Shown piece by piece: positions 38,932 to 51,700 of a DNA stretch of 64,000 nucleotides. A model generated the notes under the pieces. The model searched no databases. It was not told the origin of the DNA and worked only from the letters and a program-made list of their open reading frames with translations. The DNA is from Bradysia coprophila (taxonomy: Eukaryota > Arthropoda > Insecta > Diptera > Sciaridae): NCBI RefSeq assembly GCF_014529535.1, contig NW_023503509.1, positions 1,116,001 through 1,180,000 on the forward strand, read 5' to 3'. The translations under genes were made by a program, and so were the position numbers. Position 1 is the stretch's first letter. Each line of letters opens with the position of its first letter.

Positions 38932-39140
38932 CATGACAGAGTAAAGTTAACCAGGCAGGAGCGCTGATTTGACTAGGGACCTGAATAATCTAGTAGCCCT
39001 ATATTTTTTGCGAATAAAATTATTCAACTTATGTCAGTGTTCATTTGAGTTTATTTTCATACAGTGTATTAGGTCCCTCATTTGACTTTTCAATAATGAA
39101 CCGCTACTGCCTGGTTTATTTTACTCTTCCGTGATTACAA
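38932..39140. mobile_element. MITE with GAGTAAARTWAACCAGGCA ends
   Basis: The left end (ACAGAGTAAAGTTAACCAGG) returns inverted at the right (CCTGGTTTATTTTACTCTTC). A second copy, lacking its left end, is at 41995-42118; it shares GGGACCTGAATAATCTAGTA with the first. Confidence 0.75.
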
Positions 39141-39244
39141 CTTATCGCTAAAGTACAAGAAAGACCATAACGTGTTCGATCAATCGTAAAACTTTAATTT
39201 CAATTCGAGTCGAATACAATGATTATCGTAAGTAGACTTGAGAA

Positions 39245-40504
39245 TCATTTTTTTACAAATGAAATCTCTTTAACAATCAATTGCATAATATACTCCTTCT
39301 CTTCCATGCACCATCGAGCTCCGTTCAAATTCTCATTAACGACATCGCGAAACTTTTTTCGATAAATATCGAAATTCTCATCCGCTCCATACCAATATAT
39401 TTTGAGTTTCGTCAATTGTTTGTTGCGCAAAATTAGTTCCCTTAGCGTGGTGGACGAAAAAATTGATACGTCGAATCGATGTAAGAATGCATTGATATCT
39501 AGAGACAAATGTAGTGTAAAAACCGACAATTTTTTGTACTGACTGATATTCTCAACGAAGTTAGCGATGAAATAGTCCATGACACTCAGTTCAAATCGTT
39601 CGATTTCTGTACCAAACAATTTTCGCAATGTAGCGAATGTATCGGTAGTCTTCAATGAGCCGAAAAATAGTTCTCTCAAGTTGATGAATGGGGGGGTTGA
39701 AGGATATTCAACGGTGCCCTCTATTTCCACGATATTTAGTTTCAAAGTTTGCAGGTTTGGTAGCGATGAATCAATCTTAGTAATGAAACTCTGAGTAATA
39801 TAACCGTCTGGAACCGAAAGACCCAATAGTTCCAATTGGCCATTGACGGTGATAAATTTAAGAGCGTCTTCATGCGAAAATATTAGTCCATAAACCCTGA
39901 AAGCTGTTAAAGTTGGAATGGGTTGAATGAAGGCGTCTGAGTATGGGCAATCTATGCTCTTCTTGTATTGGAATGCAAGCGATTTCAACTTTGGAAATTT
40001 TGTGCTCAAATTAAGTAATTGTTGTCTCGCCTTCCAATAGTCGGTATTAGAGTCGTCCTTGTCCTGTCGAAAATGCAGTTCAGTGATAGTTTCTCCGCAA
40101 TATTTAACCATAGCTTGCATTAGGACATCGAACTTGTGCAACTTATAAAATACCGTTACCGATGTGATCAAATGTCCGAACTGCTCCAAGACATTAAGTG
40201 AAAGTTTTAACTGCTTCTTGGAATTTGAGACAATTGACGGATTGTGAAGTCGCCTACGTATGAAAACTCTATCTAATGCGTTTCCAAATCTCTTATGCGC
40301 AACAGCAACATTCAAAATGTCAATTCCATCTAAATGCATGAAAATTTCCACCAAACAATCGTCGTTCACATCGAGAATAGTAGTTTTTTTGCTGGTTTTC
40401 AATTTGTTTAATTGTTCACTTTCGGAATCGACGTTCAATTGTTCCGGAATATTTTCCTTCCCTCTGCCACGTTGGTTATTTGAATTGCGTGTTTTTCGCG
40501 GCAT
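39245..40504 (-). CDS. F-box / leucine-rich-repeat protein
   Basis: A 419-residue intronless frame on the minus strand. A basic Asn/Gln/Lys-rich N-terminus is followed by an F-box-like helix set at about residues 43-83 (ILDVNDDCLVEIFMHLDGID, then RFGNALDRVF). Degenerate leucine-rich repeats fill most of the rest, for example PKLKSLAF, PTLTAFRVYG, LELLGLSV, LPNLQTLKLNI, FINLRELFFG, and TTLRELILRNKQL near the end. F-box proteins bring substrates to SCF ubiquitin ligases; the LRR part would bind the substrate. The target is unknown. Insect genomes often hold expanded families of this type. The start ATG is the first in frame. Confidence 0.87.
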   Translation of the reverse strand: MPRKTRNSNNQRGRGKENIPEQLNVDSESEQLNKLKTSKKTTILDVNDDCLVEIFMHLDGIDILNVAVAHKRFGNALDRVFIRRRLHNPSIVSNSKKQLKLSLNVLEQFGHLITSVTVFYKLHKFDVLMQAMVKYCGETITELHFRQDKDDSNTDYWKARQQLLNLSTKFPKLKSLAFQYKKSIDCPYSDAFIQPIPTLTAFRVYGLIFSHEDALKFITVNGQLELLGLSVPDGYITQSFITKIDSSLPNLQTLKLNIVEIEGTVEYPSTPPFINLRELFFGSLKTTDTFATLRKLFGTEIERFELSVMDYFIANFVENISQYKKLSVFTLHLSLDINAFLHRFDVSIFSSTTLRELILRNKQLTKLKIYWYGADENFDIYRKKFRDVVNENLNGARWCMEEKEYIMQLIVKEISFVKK

Positions 40505-40682
40505 GTTTTTACTGCGAACAACGAAAATTGCTTCGTTTTAATTTGTTTCAACCATGAACAAAATTGGTATTTTACCTTTTCAACAGGTGGAATTGAGTTT
40601 GAGACCGTGTGGCAAAACGGAATGTGCTTTATTCGTACTGAAAGGACAACGACGTGTGTTCAACTGACAGCACCACATCGAT

Positions 40683-40985
40683 ATGCGTTGTATTGTTTTA
40701 GATTTTGTTAAAAGGCAACAAAATCGCCACAGGGCAATCTATAAAAAGTTAAACAAGTTTGCAGCCGCAATGGAGCGGGAAAATGTAATTTATTTTGAAC
40801 TTATCTATTTTGCCGATTATGTAGCAAATAGTCTACTTGATCATCTACAACAACATCGCAAATTAGAACAAAAATCAAAACGGTCAAGATCTCATAACGA
40901 ACATTCGCTAAACCAACTTTTCATTTCATCGAAGATCAATCCACGTAAGAGATTAATTTCAGAAATCTTTTACTTCATTTTTTGA
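40683..40985 (+). CDS. Doubtful 100-codon frame divergent from the F-box gene
   Basis: The frame encodes a basic, helix-rich peptide (KRQQNRHRAIYKKLNKFAAA ...). I recognise no domain and no signal peptide. Its last codons run into dispersed repeat family A (40960-41075), so the stop may be repeat-derived. It could be a small lineage-specific gene, a first exon, or chance. Confidence 0.25.
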   Translation: MRCIVLDFVKRQQNRHRAIYKKLNKFAAAMERENVIYFELIYFADYVANSLLDHLQQHRKLEQKSKRSRSHNEHSLNQLFISSKINPRKRLISEIFYFIF

Positions 40986-41075
40986 ACATGCTCTTTGCTA
41001 TATAAGACCTCATTAGTTAGAGCTTGTCGTTTATTCTTGCTGTCGTTGTCGATAACAGATGACAACTATCTATAA
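40960..41075 (+). repeat. Dispersed repeat family A, copy
   Basis: AAATCTTTTACTTCATTTT at the left, TTTGCTATATAAGACCTCAT in the middle and TGTCGTTGTCGATAACAGAT at the right match the copies at 205-315, 38505-38645 and 52285-52475. Confidence 0.75.
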
Positions 41076-41649
41076 AAGGTTAAATAGCTGCAAGCTGTGC
41101 TAAAGCAATACGGTTTGCCAACCTATGGGACAAAGTTAGGCACAGGAAATGTAAATTATAAAAAGCCGAAAACACACGAGCAATTTTGAGTTGCTAAGAT
41201 CTATAACTATACTGAGTTTTCCATTGTAGCGTTCAACGTTCAACAATGGAGAGCGGTGCATAATTATCGGCTTAAGATTAGCAATCCGAAGACTAATGGC
41301 AAAAAAGTCCTATCCTTTCGACACGATCTTAAAAGAGGGTTTCAGAGCTTCAAATTCGTAAAATTTTCTGGAGAAATTTGTTTAACTGAAATTTTATTTG
41401 ACTTCTCATAATAATTCAACCAATTGTTATAGCAACCTGAAGTCGACTGTTTTGAGATTAAATCTTAACATAAGTACATGTTTACTGGTATAGCTCAACG
41501 CACTGCAAATCATTCTAAATACGATAGAGTTACACTCGAGGTTACACTATAGGGAAATATGTTTTGGAACTAACGCTCAAATTTAATAGATTTTTGTACA
41601 TTTCTAGTACATTTCGTCATAAAATTGTTACTAACAAAGAACGCCCACA

Positions 41650-41785
41650 TTTTGTTATGAACCAACTTCACTTTGTCGCCAATTTCATGTATATTGTTTA
41701 CCAGCGTGAAGTTATTTCACAAAAAAATAGAGCGCAAAAAATGAAGTACTGCAAACGATTGTAGCGTCTCTCTCTCGCACACAAA
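41650..41785. repeat. Dispersed repeat shared with 38745-38890
   Basis: Partner copy of the repeat at 38745-38890, with TGAAGTTATTTCACAAAAAA and AAAAATGAAGTACTGCAAAC at equivalent places. Non-coding. Confidence 0.5.
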
Positions 41786-41994
41786 AAATCTGTTTTTTAC
41801 GAGAAAACATTGGAGAACGTCAGATTTTCTGAACAGAAAATGTAAACTGAAACGCAAGCGGAAAGGGCAACTTTGACAGATTCACTGAAAAATAATGGAA
41901 TTCTGACTGCAAAGTTTTTAATTAAACAAAATGCCATTGTGTAGCGCATGATCTGGGGAGGCCGGTAATTAGTTTATTGTTTAATGTTTAACAA

Positions 41995-42118
41995 GGGACC
42001 TGAATAATCTAGTAGCCCTATATTTTTTGCGAATAATTTTTTTCAATTTATGTCACTGTTTATTTAAAATGAACCGCTCTTGCCTGGTTTATTTTACTCT
42101 GCCGTGACAGAAATCATT
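41995..42118. mobile_element. Truncated copy of the 38932-39140 MITE
   Basis: It shares GGGACCTGAATAATCTAGTA and the right end TGCCTGGTTTATTTTACTCT with the complete copy. The left inverted end is missing. Confidence 0.7.
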
Positions 42119-42335
42119 ATTTTGTATACACGTTTTGAGAAATGACACATGAAATGAAACATTTTATGCATAAGCAAGATATGGCGCGATTGAATCAGTA
42201 TTTACCTTATCCAAAATATACGGCGCGACTTCTCTGACAGAATCACTTTTTGTGTAAAAAATAAAATGAAGCGACATTTACTCACTAAGCCCACTAAGGG
42301 AAATGAATCATTGCTTTATTGACATGAGTGGTAAG

Positions 42336-42429
42336 CACTCAATTTTGGTCTCCGTTTTCATAATGAGCATGCGCAAAGAGAATATATTCTCTTTCTGCGA
42401 ATTATGAAAACGAAGACCAAAACGGAGTG
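42336..42429. repeat. Long hairpin, arms about 45 bp
   Basis: CACTCAATTTTGGTCTCCGT at the left is the inverse of ACGAAGACCAAAACGGAGTG at the right. The arms continue to AAAGAGAATATATTCTCTTT at the centre with almost no loop. It could be a MITE without a spacer or a hairpin RNA source. Confidence 0.8.
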
Positions 42430-42700
42430 AATGCGTATCGTCCCTTAAAACTTGCAGAGGTTTATTAAGTAAAATAACTTACGTAATTGTTAGGACCTTA
42501 TATTTTGCCCTCACCTTCGGCGGCATCACTGGAGTGACACTCCCGGGAAGAACTCACTGTTGTCGACGTATTTGAAGTTAATATAAACCCAGAACTTGGA
42601 AATGTGTACTTATAAAACGGTAAGTTTTACACTTTTTTTGCTTCCGGGAAGAAAATATTTTTTCCACCAGCGTTATCACAGGGACGTTATCTACTATTCC

Positions 42701-42811
42701 TACAGTTTTTAACATTCATAAGTATCGACATATTATACATTTCTTATTTCTCCAACTGCTCTCATTTCTCCACAACGAGTATGTCGATACTTTTGAATGT
42801 TAAAAACTGTA
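42701..42811. repeat. Hairpin, arms about 32 bp
   Basis: TACAGTTTTTAACATTCATA with AGTATCGACATA at the left returns inverted at the right, separated by a loop of about 50 bp. One base differs within the arms. Confidence 0.8.
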
Positions 42812-42869
42812 TTTACGATTGAGTTAATTTTCCGATTAATAAGATAATCGGTTGTCGCATGCTTCGTCT

Positions 42870-44420
42870 CAAAAATGAAAAATCTTTTTTTTTTTGGTTT
42901 TATTGTTTGTATTAATAAAGTAATCTTCGTAAATAGAAGTCATTTTATTTTACTCAATTAATTTTTCTTTTCTTATTTTTTTCTCTCTTTTCTTTTTTGT
43001 TTCTAAATCCATTTTTTTAGCTGCTTTTTTATGTGTGTACTCAATTTTCATTTGTAATATTGTTTTCATCCAATCGATCAACTGTTTTTTTTTTAAATTT
43101 ATTTATAACGCAAAATGCCATATTTTCTGTCTCGCAAATATATCTTTTCTATGGTTTTTAATGAACTTGGTGTAAGTGGAAGAAAATTAAGATTTTTGTT
43201 TGACATTTCTTTTAAATAAATTTTTTATTTGATTTAAGAAATAAGTTTAAATGAGAAAATTATAAATTAAATGGTTAACGTCGAATTGGCTGATGAAATA
43301 TTTTCAAGAAATTTTATCTTCTTTCGATATAAATCGTTTTTGTGTATAATTATTTATAATACTAAAATGCAAAAAAAAATTGTAAATAAAAGAAAACTTT
43401 CTTGATCAAACTTAACATTTCGAAAGATTATCTGAATTAATTTTGTGCGAAAACAAAACAGAAATTAATTAAAGAAAAAAAAACTTTTCTTTCTGTTAAT
43501 TCTTGATTTAATATTAATAAATCGATAAAGGTAAAAGTTAAATTTTATTTTATTTTGTAAACGTCGAAGAGTGGGTGGTGTATGTGGTTGTTTTGTATAT
43601 TTTGTTATATAAATAATTCATTCATTTTGTGATTTTTGTTTTGTAATTTAGATTCTTCATTTTTGTAATAATAATAAATTTTCATATTGATTTTACCGTT
43701 CATAAAATATATACATTTACAGTTTACACTTTTTCTTTATGTCAAACAGTCTAACCTCTTTCAATGGTGACTTTTCACAGGATTTTTGTTGGTTTTTATA
43801 TTGGGATCTTTATTCTTAAATGTTTTTCTTCTCTTTTTTTATTTATTTATTTAACATTAATATAAATATATAATTTACATTATATATACGCAATTTTGTG
43901 TTTCTGTTTTTTTCATTTTTACTTTTTTAATTTAAATTTGAATAAATATTTACTTCACTTTACACATATTAAGCAATTTTTTATATTTTTATTTATAATT
44001 TTTTTTACTTTATTTTTTTACCATTTTTTCCATTTAAATTTAAATTTTCTTATGCTGTGCCTTCGTTTTACATATTTTTTCTTCTGTTTTATATATTTTT
44101 CTCTCGTTAAATGGAAGGTTCATCCGTTTTTTGTTTAGCCAAAAAATCCAATCAACTGTCATTAATCGCGGAATTTTATTTTTATCAATCGAATAAAAAT
44201 CTCCAACGAGAAAAATAAAATCAAATTTTTTCAATAGACCCGTGTATAATGATATTATATACGAATCAAAAGTGGGTTTCGAGTTTCCGAGTAATGAAAT
44301 CAAACTCTAAAGGAAATTTTATCTCAGAATAGTTGTCCCTTCAAAGTTCCAAAATCAAATACATGGACAACTCGCGCATTATTTCTTCTCGTTGAGATTG
44401 ATACGATTCCATTTTCATCG

Positions 44421-44453
<33 letters not shown>

Positions 44454-45701
44454 GGTCGGTCAATGTGCATGATTGCGTTTTTTGGCTAGATGGATAGATT
44501 TTTGGAACGAAAAATAATAAATTTTTTTCATACAGAAACATAACTAATTATTCATGAGCCCTTTGAACAATTATTTACGTTCCGAAAAATGTGTTTGATA
44601 AATGATAAAATTCTTTCGCTTTTCTATTTTGGTTCAAGGATAGATAGAGTTAAAAAATAATTAGAATCTAATAATCTGCTTCAGTCTGTTTTAGTTTTTC
44701 TACTCTGTTTTTTTTTCTCTTTTGCTTTCTTTTCTTATTTTTCTTCTTCTTCGTCGTGTAACTGACACTATTTTCTTCTCTCTCATCTACGTCTGTGGAT
44801 TGATAACGAAATCATAAAAAGTGTTAAAAATTTCTTTTGATTTGTTTTTCGTCTATCGGTTTTTAGTTTGACGAGAGTATCGGTTATCGATTGATCGTTT
44901 TAGTCAACACAATTTTATTAGTATAGCCGCCACTCTTGGAAGGGTTAGTGCATAACATACTGACCATACATTGAATCGATAACCTTGGTTTCCCAATTTT
45001 TTACTCTTTTTTGTGTGTTTCGACTTAGCGTTCATGTCTTCAGCATTTAATATGCTTCCGTACGCTTCTGAATTCGCACCATTCGAATTCGATGGTTTTT
45101 TGTCTTTTTTATTATTAGTTTTTCATTGGAGGACGAGTTTCACATTTTCCACCCGAAGAGTGATGGACGCTTTATCTCCAATGCATACGTTGTCTCCCTT
45201 TCTTTCGGAGATTTGTTTTTTTTTTTTCTCAAATTTATTTTTCCATTTTATAAAACAAAAATACAACAACAATTACGATGAAATGAATCAATGAAATTGA
45301 GCATCAAAAAATGTCTATTATACGCTACGAAAATTAAGATACAAAAACAATTTATCATCCCCCCGATTTATTCACACACATATTTTCTTTTGCTAACCCC
45401 GTAACTGGTTTCTCGTTCTTTGTATTTTAAATATTTTCCCATTTTTTTGATCATTTTTTTTCTTTTAAATTTTATATTTAAGAGTTCATAAGATTGATGT
45501 CACGTTCGAGGAAATTGATTTTACAAAATCAGGACCGAAAAAAGAACCCATAATTATTTCAACAACAATTTCACTTTTAAAAACATAAGTGGAACCGATC
45601 TAAAATGCCGTAATTGTAAAATCTAATTCGCGCGCGTTTTTATTTTTAGGAGAACGAAGAAATAAATTTAATTTAAAAATTTCGAACAACAACAACATTT
45701 G
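42870..45701 (-). other. Very AT-rich tract, likely SPRED 3' UTR
   Basis: No coding frame is credible here. The plus strand is strikingly T-rich (A-rich on the SPRED sense strand) for nearly 2.8 kb, and it directly follows the SPRED stop codon at 45702. Several TTTATT words would read as AATAAA on the minus strand. I infer a long 3' UTR; its end is not fixed. A (TA)n run of about 25 bp lies at 44429-44453. Confidence 0.45.
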
Positions 45702-48700
45702 TTATTTGTGGTGTCGTCCGCCGCATATGCCGCATGATATTCTGAAAAAAAATTGAACAGAAATTTATGGGTTAGCTTAACAATTGCTTTGGAATTGATT
45801 AGAAATTACCCCAATAAGTGACATGCCCGTAATGGAGGATAGAAGCACAGGCATGGAACTAGTAAGGACAAGAGCGCCAATCCGATCCAACTGAAAAAAA
45901 AAGTAAATTTTTGAATATGAAAAGGAATTAATAATTATGAACATCGGATATTTGAACTAGCCGGAATTTATCGAAACTAAATGTAAAAAGCCCTTTATCC
46001 CAAGCAAAATAATCCTTTCATTTACCTAGAAAGATAATCTCGAATTTATCCCTCTAGTGCAAAACATTGAGATAAACAGCTTTGGACTAGAGGGAGAGGG
46101 ATATAGAGGTTATCGATCTGGGCAGATGAAAGGATTTTTTTTTGCTTGTTGCAATGATTATTTTGACGATCTGGATTATGCACAAACAATTTGGGTAGAG
46201 GTGCATAGTCTCCTATTATTTCCAATCTCCCATTCCGTTACGCTCTGCGTTCCTACTTTTTTCCTGAGGTCAACATAACGTTTCTTCGCACATGCCAATT
46301 TTGCTTAACCTGAGACGAAAAGCTCAGGGGCGCAAATTGCAAGAACCGGACATCTGCACACAAACCAAAACAGGACTCCTTTTTCACATTCACTAAATCA
46401 CAAAGAAACTATCCTTCGGAACGACAAACAGAGCTATAGCTCTTCCCTTGCCCACACATCACGTAAAGTGACAAAAAAGAAGAAAGAAAAGCTGTTTCGA
46501 CCTCGAGAACTAACGGCGGTCACTGGTCAGAGTGGACTGACCATCTTCAGTTGCTTCCGCTAGCCTCTTACACAAGACAGCAGCAAAACGTTCCATGAAC
46601 AAGTGTAGGATAGTTTGCATTGAGAAATTGCCATCTGCTGATGGAAAATTTGGGGAAATAGCGGAAAGCTGCTAAGCTGTAAAGGCTCCAATTACATCTG
46701 AGGTGATAAACTGACTAGAGTGGAAAGTGACGAATTACATCACTAGGAAAACAAGAGAATTTCCTTAAAAATGTTATATACAAGAGAATTGGTTTGGGAC
46801 TCCACAGCATGTAAAATCCATTACACAACTCGGGATAAAAATGAAAACTTCACACGAACACTGTACTTTTCAACTTTTTATCCCTTGTCATGTTATAGTT
46901 ATTTACATAACAAGGGATAAATAGTTCACAAGTAGAGTTTTGTGTGAATTTTGCTGATTCGAGGCGAAGCCGAGGTCAATAAACACACGAAAATGAGACT
47001 TTTCAGCTTTTATCCCGAGCTATGTAATGGATTTTGCATTCTGACTCAGAATTTCTGAGTGCATCGAAAGTGGTGTTTGAAACATGAAAATTATGGTTTT
47101 CGACACATGTTTTCGGCTACTCCTCGGATTCACACGAAAACTCTACTTTTCATCTTTTTATCCAGAGTGATGTAATGAATTTTATCACATACGCGCGATG
47201 TTCGGCTGTCAAAATTATTTAACTAGAAGAATAATTCAAAAATTACACTTCAGTTCTATGTTGTTGTCTCGTTTTCGCTTATGTGATAAAATAGAGTAAA
47301 CACTTGTCACTATCAGTCTCGGCAAGCCTCGACTTCTTCGTGACAAGTGTGTAATATATATTACATGCTACATGCGTCGAAAACCGTACTTTTCGTGTTT
47401 TAAGAACTTCTTTCGACGCCCTCAGCATGTAAAATCCATTACATAACTCGGGATAAAAATGAAAAGTCTCGTTTTCGTGTGTTTATTGACCTCGGCTTCG
47501 CCTCGGATCAACAAAATTCACATGAAAACTCTACTTTTCATCTTTTTATCCCTAGTCGTGTAATAAATATTATGCACCTGTTGCCAAGATTGATATTTTG
47601 ACGTGTAGGACATTATTGCCCTAGCCGAAGGCGTGGGCCATAATGCCTACACGTCAAAATAACATTCTAGCAATAGGTGCATATCATATTTTATCTGTCG
47701 AGAACAGATATATCGAGATAAACAAAAACTCCCTAGAGTGATAAGCTCGAGATTATCGTTCTAGACAGATAAAATACTATTACATGATCTTGAAACCTAA
47801 ACCAAATTTCTTGTTATCCCTTGGTGTGTAATAAGCCACTTTCGACCCTAGGGAAAACAAAAGCATGTAAAGTAAATGACTGTTGAAGTGGGCAATATTT
47901 TGAAGAAAACTAACTAAAATCCTCTTCTGAAAACGCCAGAAATGTACAGGCAAGAAAGCACTTGAAAGGAAAAACCACCTGACATTCGAAAGAAATCATC
48001 TGGGAATCGTCTGAAGATTTGCAATTTTTTGAAGATCATTTGCCGCTGAAATGTATGATCATCCCTCGCTATTTGTTTAGATAACATTCGTTCAAACTGT
48101 ATGAAGTATGACAATTCACCACTGGCTTCAGAACCGGCAATATATGCTAGAATTTTAGTGTTTTTCAAGGTACAAAATTGGTACTTCATTAGCTTTAACC
48201 GTTCACTTGCCATCTGTCTTCATCACCCCGTATATTTATCGAATCTTTTAGTTCTTTTAGTCTAACAAATTTTAACTGATTGAACGAGAATCTTGTACTT
48301 ATTATGGATGAAAACTGCAGACGATAAATCTTTTACTTCATTAGTTAATTAGTTTGAACGCATTGCGCTACATAACGTGCAAATTAGATTTTGTAATTTT
48401 GTGTTTTCGTAATTGCTATTTACCATTGGTCTTCCGTGGACATTTCAGCTCCAAGTGAAAACTTGATTTTATCTAATCGTTTACCAAAACTGCTCTCTCA
48501 TCTCTCTTATACGGAATCAAGCTTGCATATAAATGTACTCTCATTGCAAAGAATGAGCCACTTGAGTCACATAAGTGATTGTGAGAAATTGAACAAAATA
48601 GAAGCCTGACCAATTCGATTAGAGTTTAAGGACATTCCGAGGGACATTCTAAGTTAGTCATCGTCCTTATTCCCTCGGAGCCCAGACCTACAATTGCTAC

Positions 48701-51700
48701 TGAATTGTGACTGCGGGAAAATCACTCTTACAACCCAGGCACCATCATCGAAAAGCGAAAATTAAATCCGAAAACAGAACCAAACTTACCGTCTTGTGCA
48801 ACCATTTTCGCAAACACATTCGCATGGATGTTGCGTGGTATCTCCTTCGGCATCGCTCATACAGTGATACAGCATACATCTGGCGCACATCATTCCACTA
48901 ATTTGTTCTAAACCATTTTTAAAACAATCTGGAGCGAATTCACAGTAAGCGGCTTTTCCGTTCCATTCTTCCGTGTAAAACTCTTGACAATATCTGTTGG
49001 CAAAATGTGACGGTGTTAAGTCCACCTGACCAAACCAATATTTCAATTCCGTTCGTTTTTACCTGCATCGCACTCTACTTTTATGTATCGTCGGCTCCTT
49101 GATAATATGTTGTTCAGCCATATCTAAAGCGCTACGTTTCTTTAAGCTGCATGTTGATCCTCGTCGAGCATTCATTACGGCTCCGACGGGTTCGTCCACA
49201 ACCGGATAATTGTATTCATGCACAGCAGTCAATTGAACATAAGAATAGTTATCACCCGGAACAATGGTTGCATTTGGTTGTTCGGTGTTGTTTGTATTCG
49301 ATAATGATGGTGTCGGTTGGGGTGTTTTTTCACTCGATATGATATGAATTATTTGTTGCTTGTCGCTATTTTCTAGATGGAGATCATAAAACACCATTAA
49401 TGCCTTCCGCTCAGAAATGGAACTCAGCTGCGAAACACTTACTTTGACTTCCACTAGCTTCAGAACTGGAACGAGATTCTGATGGTTCGATTGGTAGATC
49501 TAAAGTCTGAAATGGAATTGAATTTATTGCAGCGCCTTCAGATTGATCAAAATATGTGCAATAATCGTGGAGAGTCATAGAGAAAGTTCTGGAGTAAGGA
49601 TATCGAAGTTCTTTCCGTCTCATACGGCTTATATGCCAAAAGATGGCATCGCCCTAAATTGAGAAAGGGTCAACCATTAGAAGACCTAAGTGTTCAATCA
49701 AATGCAGCAAAACGCGAAGTGTGGAATACCGTTAAAACAACGTAAGTCTTCAGAAATCGCAACGAATTGATAAAAATAATTTTGGACCCAGACAGAGTCT
49801 TTAACGTCCGAACTGTTGTCCCAGATTAAGAAATCTTATAACTCGCCATTATGATTAAGACTTTCAGACTAAAGATGTGAGGGCGGATTTCAAATTCTTC
49901 GATCCTGCTTCGACTGGACTAATTTTTGACATGAATATTTGATTTTCCCGCGCTTTTTTGTTTGGAGCTACTTTCACGCCGCTCAAATTTTTTGGATATT
50001 TTGAGTTTTTCTCCGATCCTATTCGGATGGACTTCAAATTCATCGGGCCATTTCAAACCAGGAAAATTCGGGCCAGCTTCTCATCATTCCGAATATCAAA
50101 AAACTTCGACCATCACAGGCCTCAGACTCAATCAGGTTTGACAGAAACTTCATTGAATATTTGTCGCAAAGACAATCTTCGTTTCCCAACACACTGAATC
50201 CTTACACCCGGAACAGAATTGAAATTTTGAAATTGTTAACTGAATTACTTACCATGAAAACGTCATCTTCACCAACTTGATTTCCATATTTGTATGGTGA
50301 TGACCAATTTGGATTTAAGCCTTGAATAATCAGAAAACAAAATTTATATTTTTCGAACGCGATGTGTCAGCGCCATTGGCGCGTCCAAATCAAATTCACT
50401 AAGATCAACTACGCACAACGGAATCAAAAGAAAGAATTTAAAAATTAACAAAAAAAAATATATTTATCGGTAACGTGTTTATAGTGTTGAAAAGTATGAC
50501 TTACCAGGAAACAATATAGTTCCAATTATGAAAGGCAAAAACAAAGGAAACAAACAATATGTTTAAAAAAGGCTCTCTATTCAAGCAATATTATAAACAA
50601 CATAAATACAACATTGGGACATCCAGGATTCAGTCATAAATGCGTACGTAACGTACAACACACATGGTAAATGCAATGACAACAGAAAATGAGGAACATA
50701 AAGATCACCGGAAATCGATATTTATGTGGGCAGTAAGTCTACTTGATGTTGTCTTGGACAGACAGGGCAGAAAGAGCAGTATCACGACTGCACACTCTTT
50801 TCACTCCTAGGCCAGTCGGAGTTACCGAAGCAAGTTGCTCACAAACACTCTTGTGAATGTGTCACAAGTTTGTTTCCGATTTAATGAATTACGCAGCAGC
50901 ATCCAGTGTATCCTGGTTTATTGTTTACCCCCATTCAAAAGTTGATCATCACAAAGGAACTCTCGTCAAATTAAAATATTTTTTCTTGTAATGGATCACT
51001 TTCGCAGGGGGTAAACTGCCATGTAATTGGCAACTTTCGCATGGGATAGGCAATAAAATATCTTTTGCTTCAATAGTTTCAACATGCACAATTAGCCTGC
51101 CTTAAATCTCTTACTTTCGTCATTTCTGTTGCTTACAGGTTTGACAGCCGACTGCGAATGGTTATCAAGACTCGAATCGACAGAAGTATTCGTCTACTTA
51201 ATTAATATCATTTCGGAAATATGGAATCATGCTTTCAAAAGAAATACTTTCCTGCACACAAAACGTCTGCATAACAAATAACTTACCGTCAATAAGATCG
51301 TCATAAGCTCGAATTATCCCTTTATCGAAGGCTCTGGCGTCGGCAGCTGTTTGAAATGTTAATCCGTTTCGTTGCTTGCCAGCTCGCCAGTGATGAAACG
51401 TTGGCATGACTTTGAAGTACTGTAAATCTCGGTTAATGACACAACTAAGTATAACCTGCGGATATTGGTGAAGATTGAGTAAAGAATTTTGCTGAAAATT
51501 TACACGAAAATTTCAGTTCGCTTACTGTTTGGTCAGAGATTCTTTGTCCATAAATAATATATTCATGTCCGCCGACATCTGGGGGTAGTCTAGCCCTTTT
51601 CCGAATGGAAACATTTGCTAGACCACCCCCAGCCAAAGGCAACCAGCCTTCAGTACTCTCGTCCCGTGTCATTACCTGCGCTCTTACTTTAACTAGGTAG

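Noticed and set aside
43896-44303. Phe-rich and Lys-rich frames in the AT-rich tract
   Set aside because: They result from T-rich composition; no signal or domain; probably the SPRED 3' UTR.
49059-49454. SPRED exon read as one long exon with upstream codons
   Set aside because: The frame does not connect to the previous exon. An intron 49373-49442 with good GT and AG sites restores frame with both neighbours.
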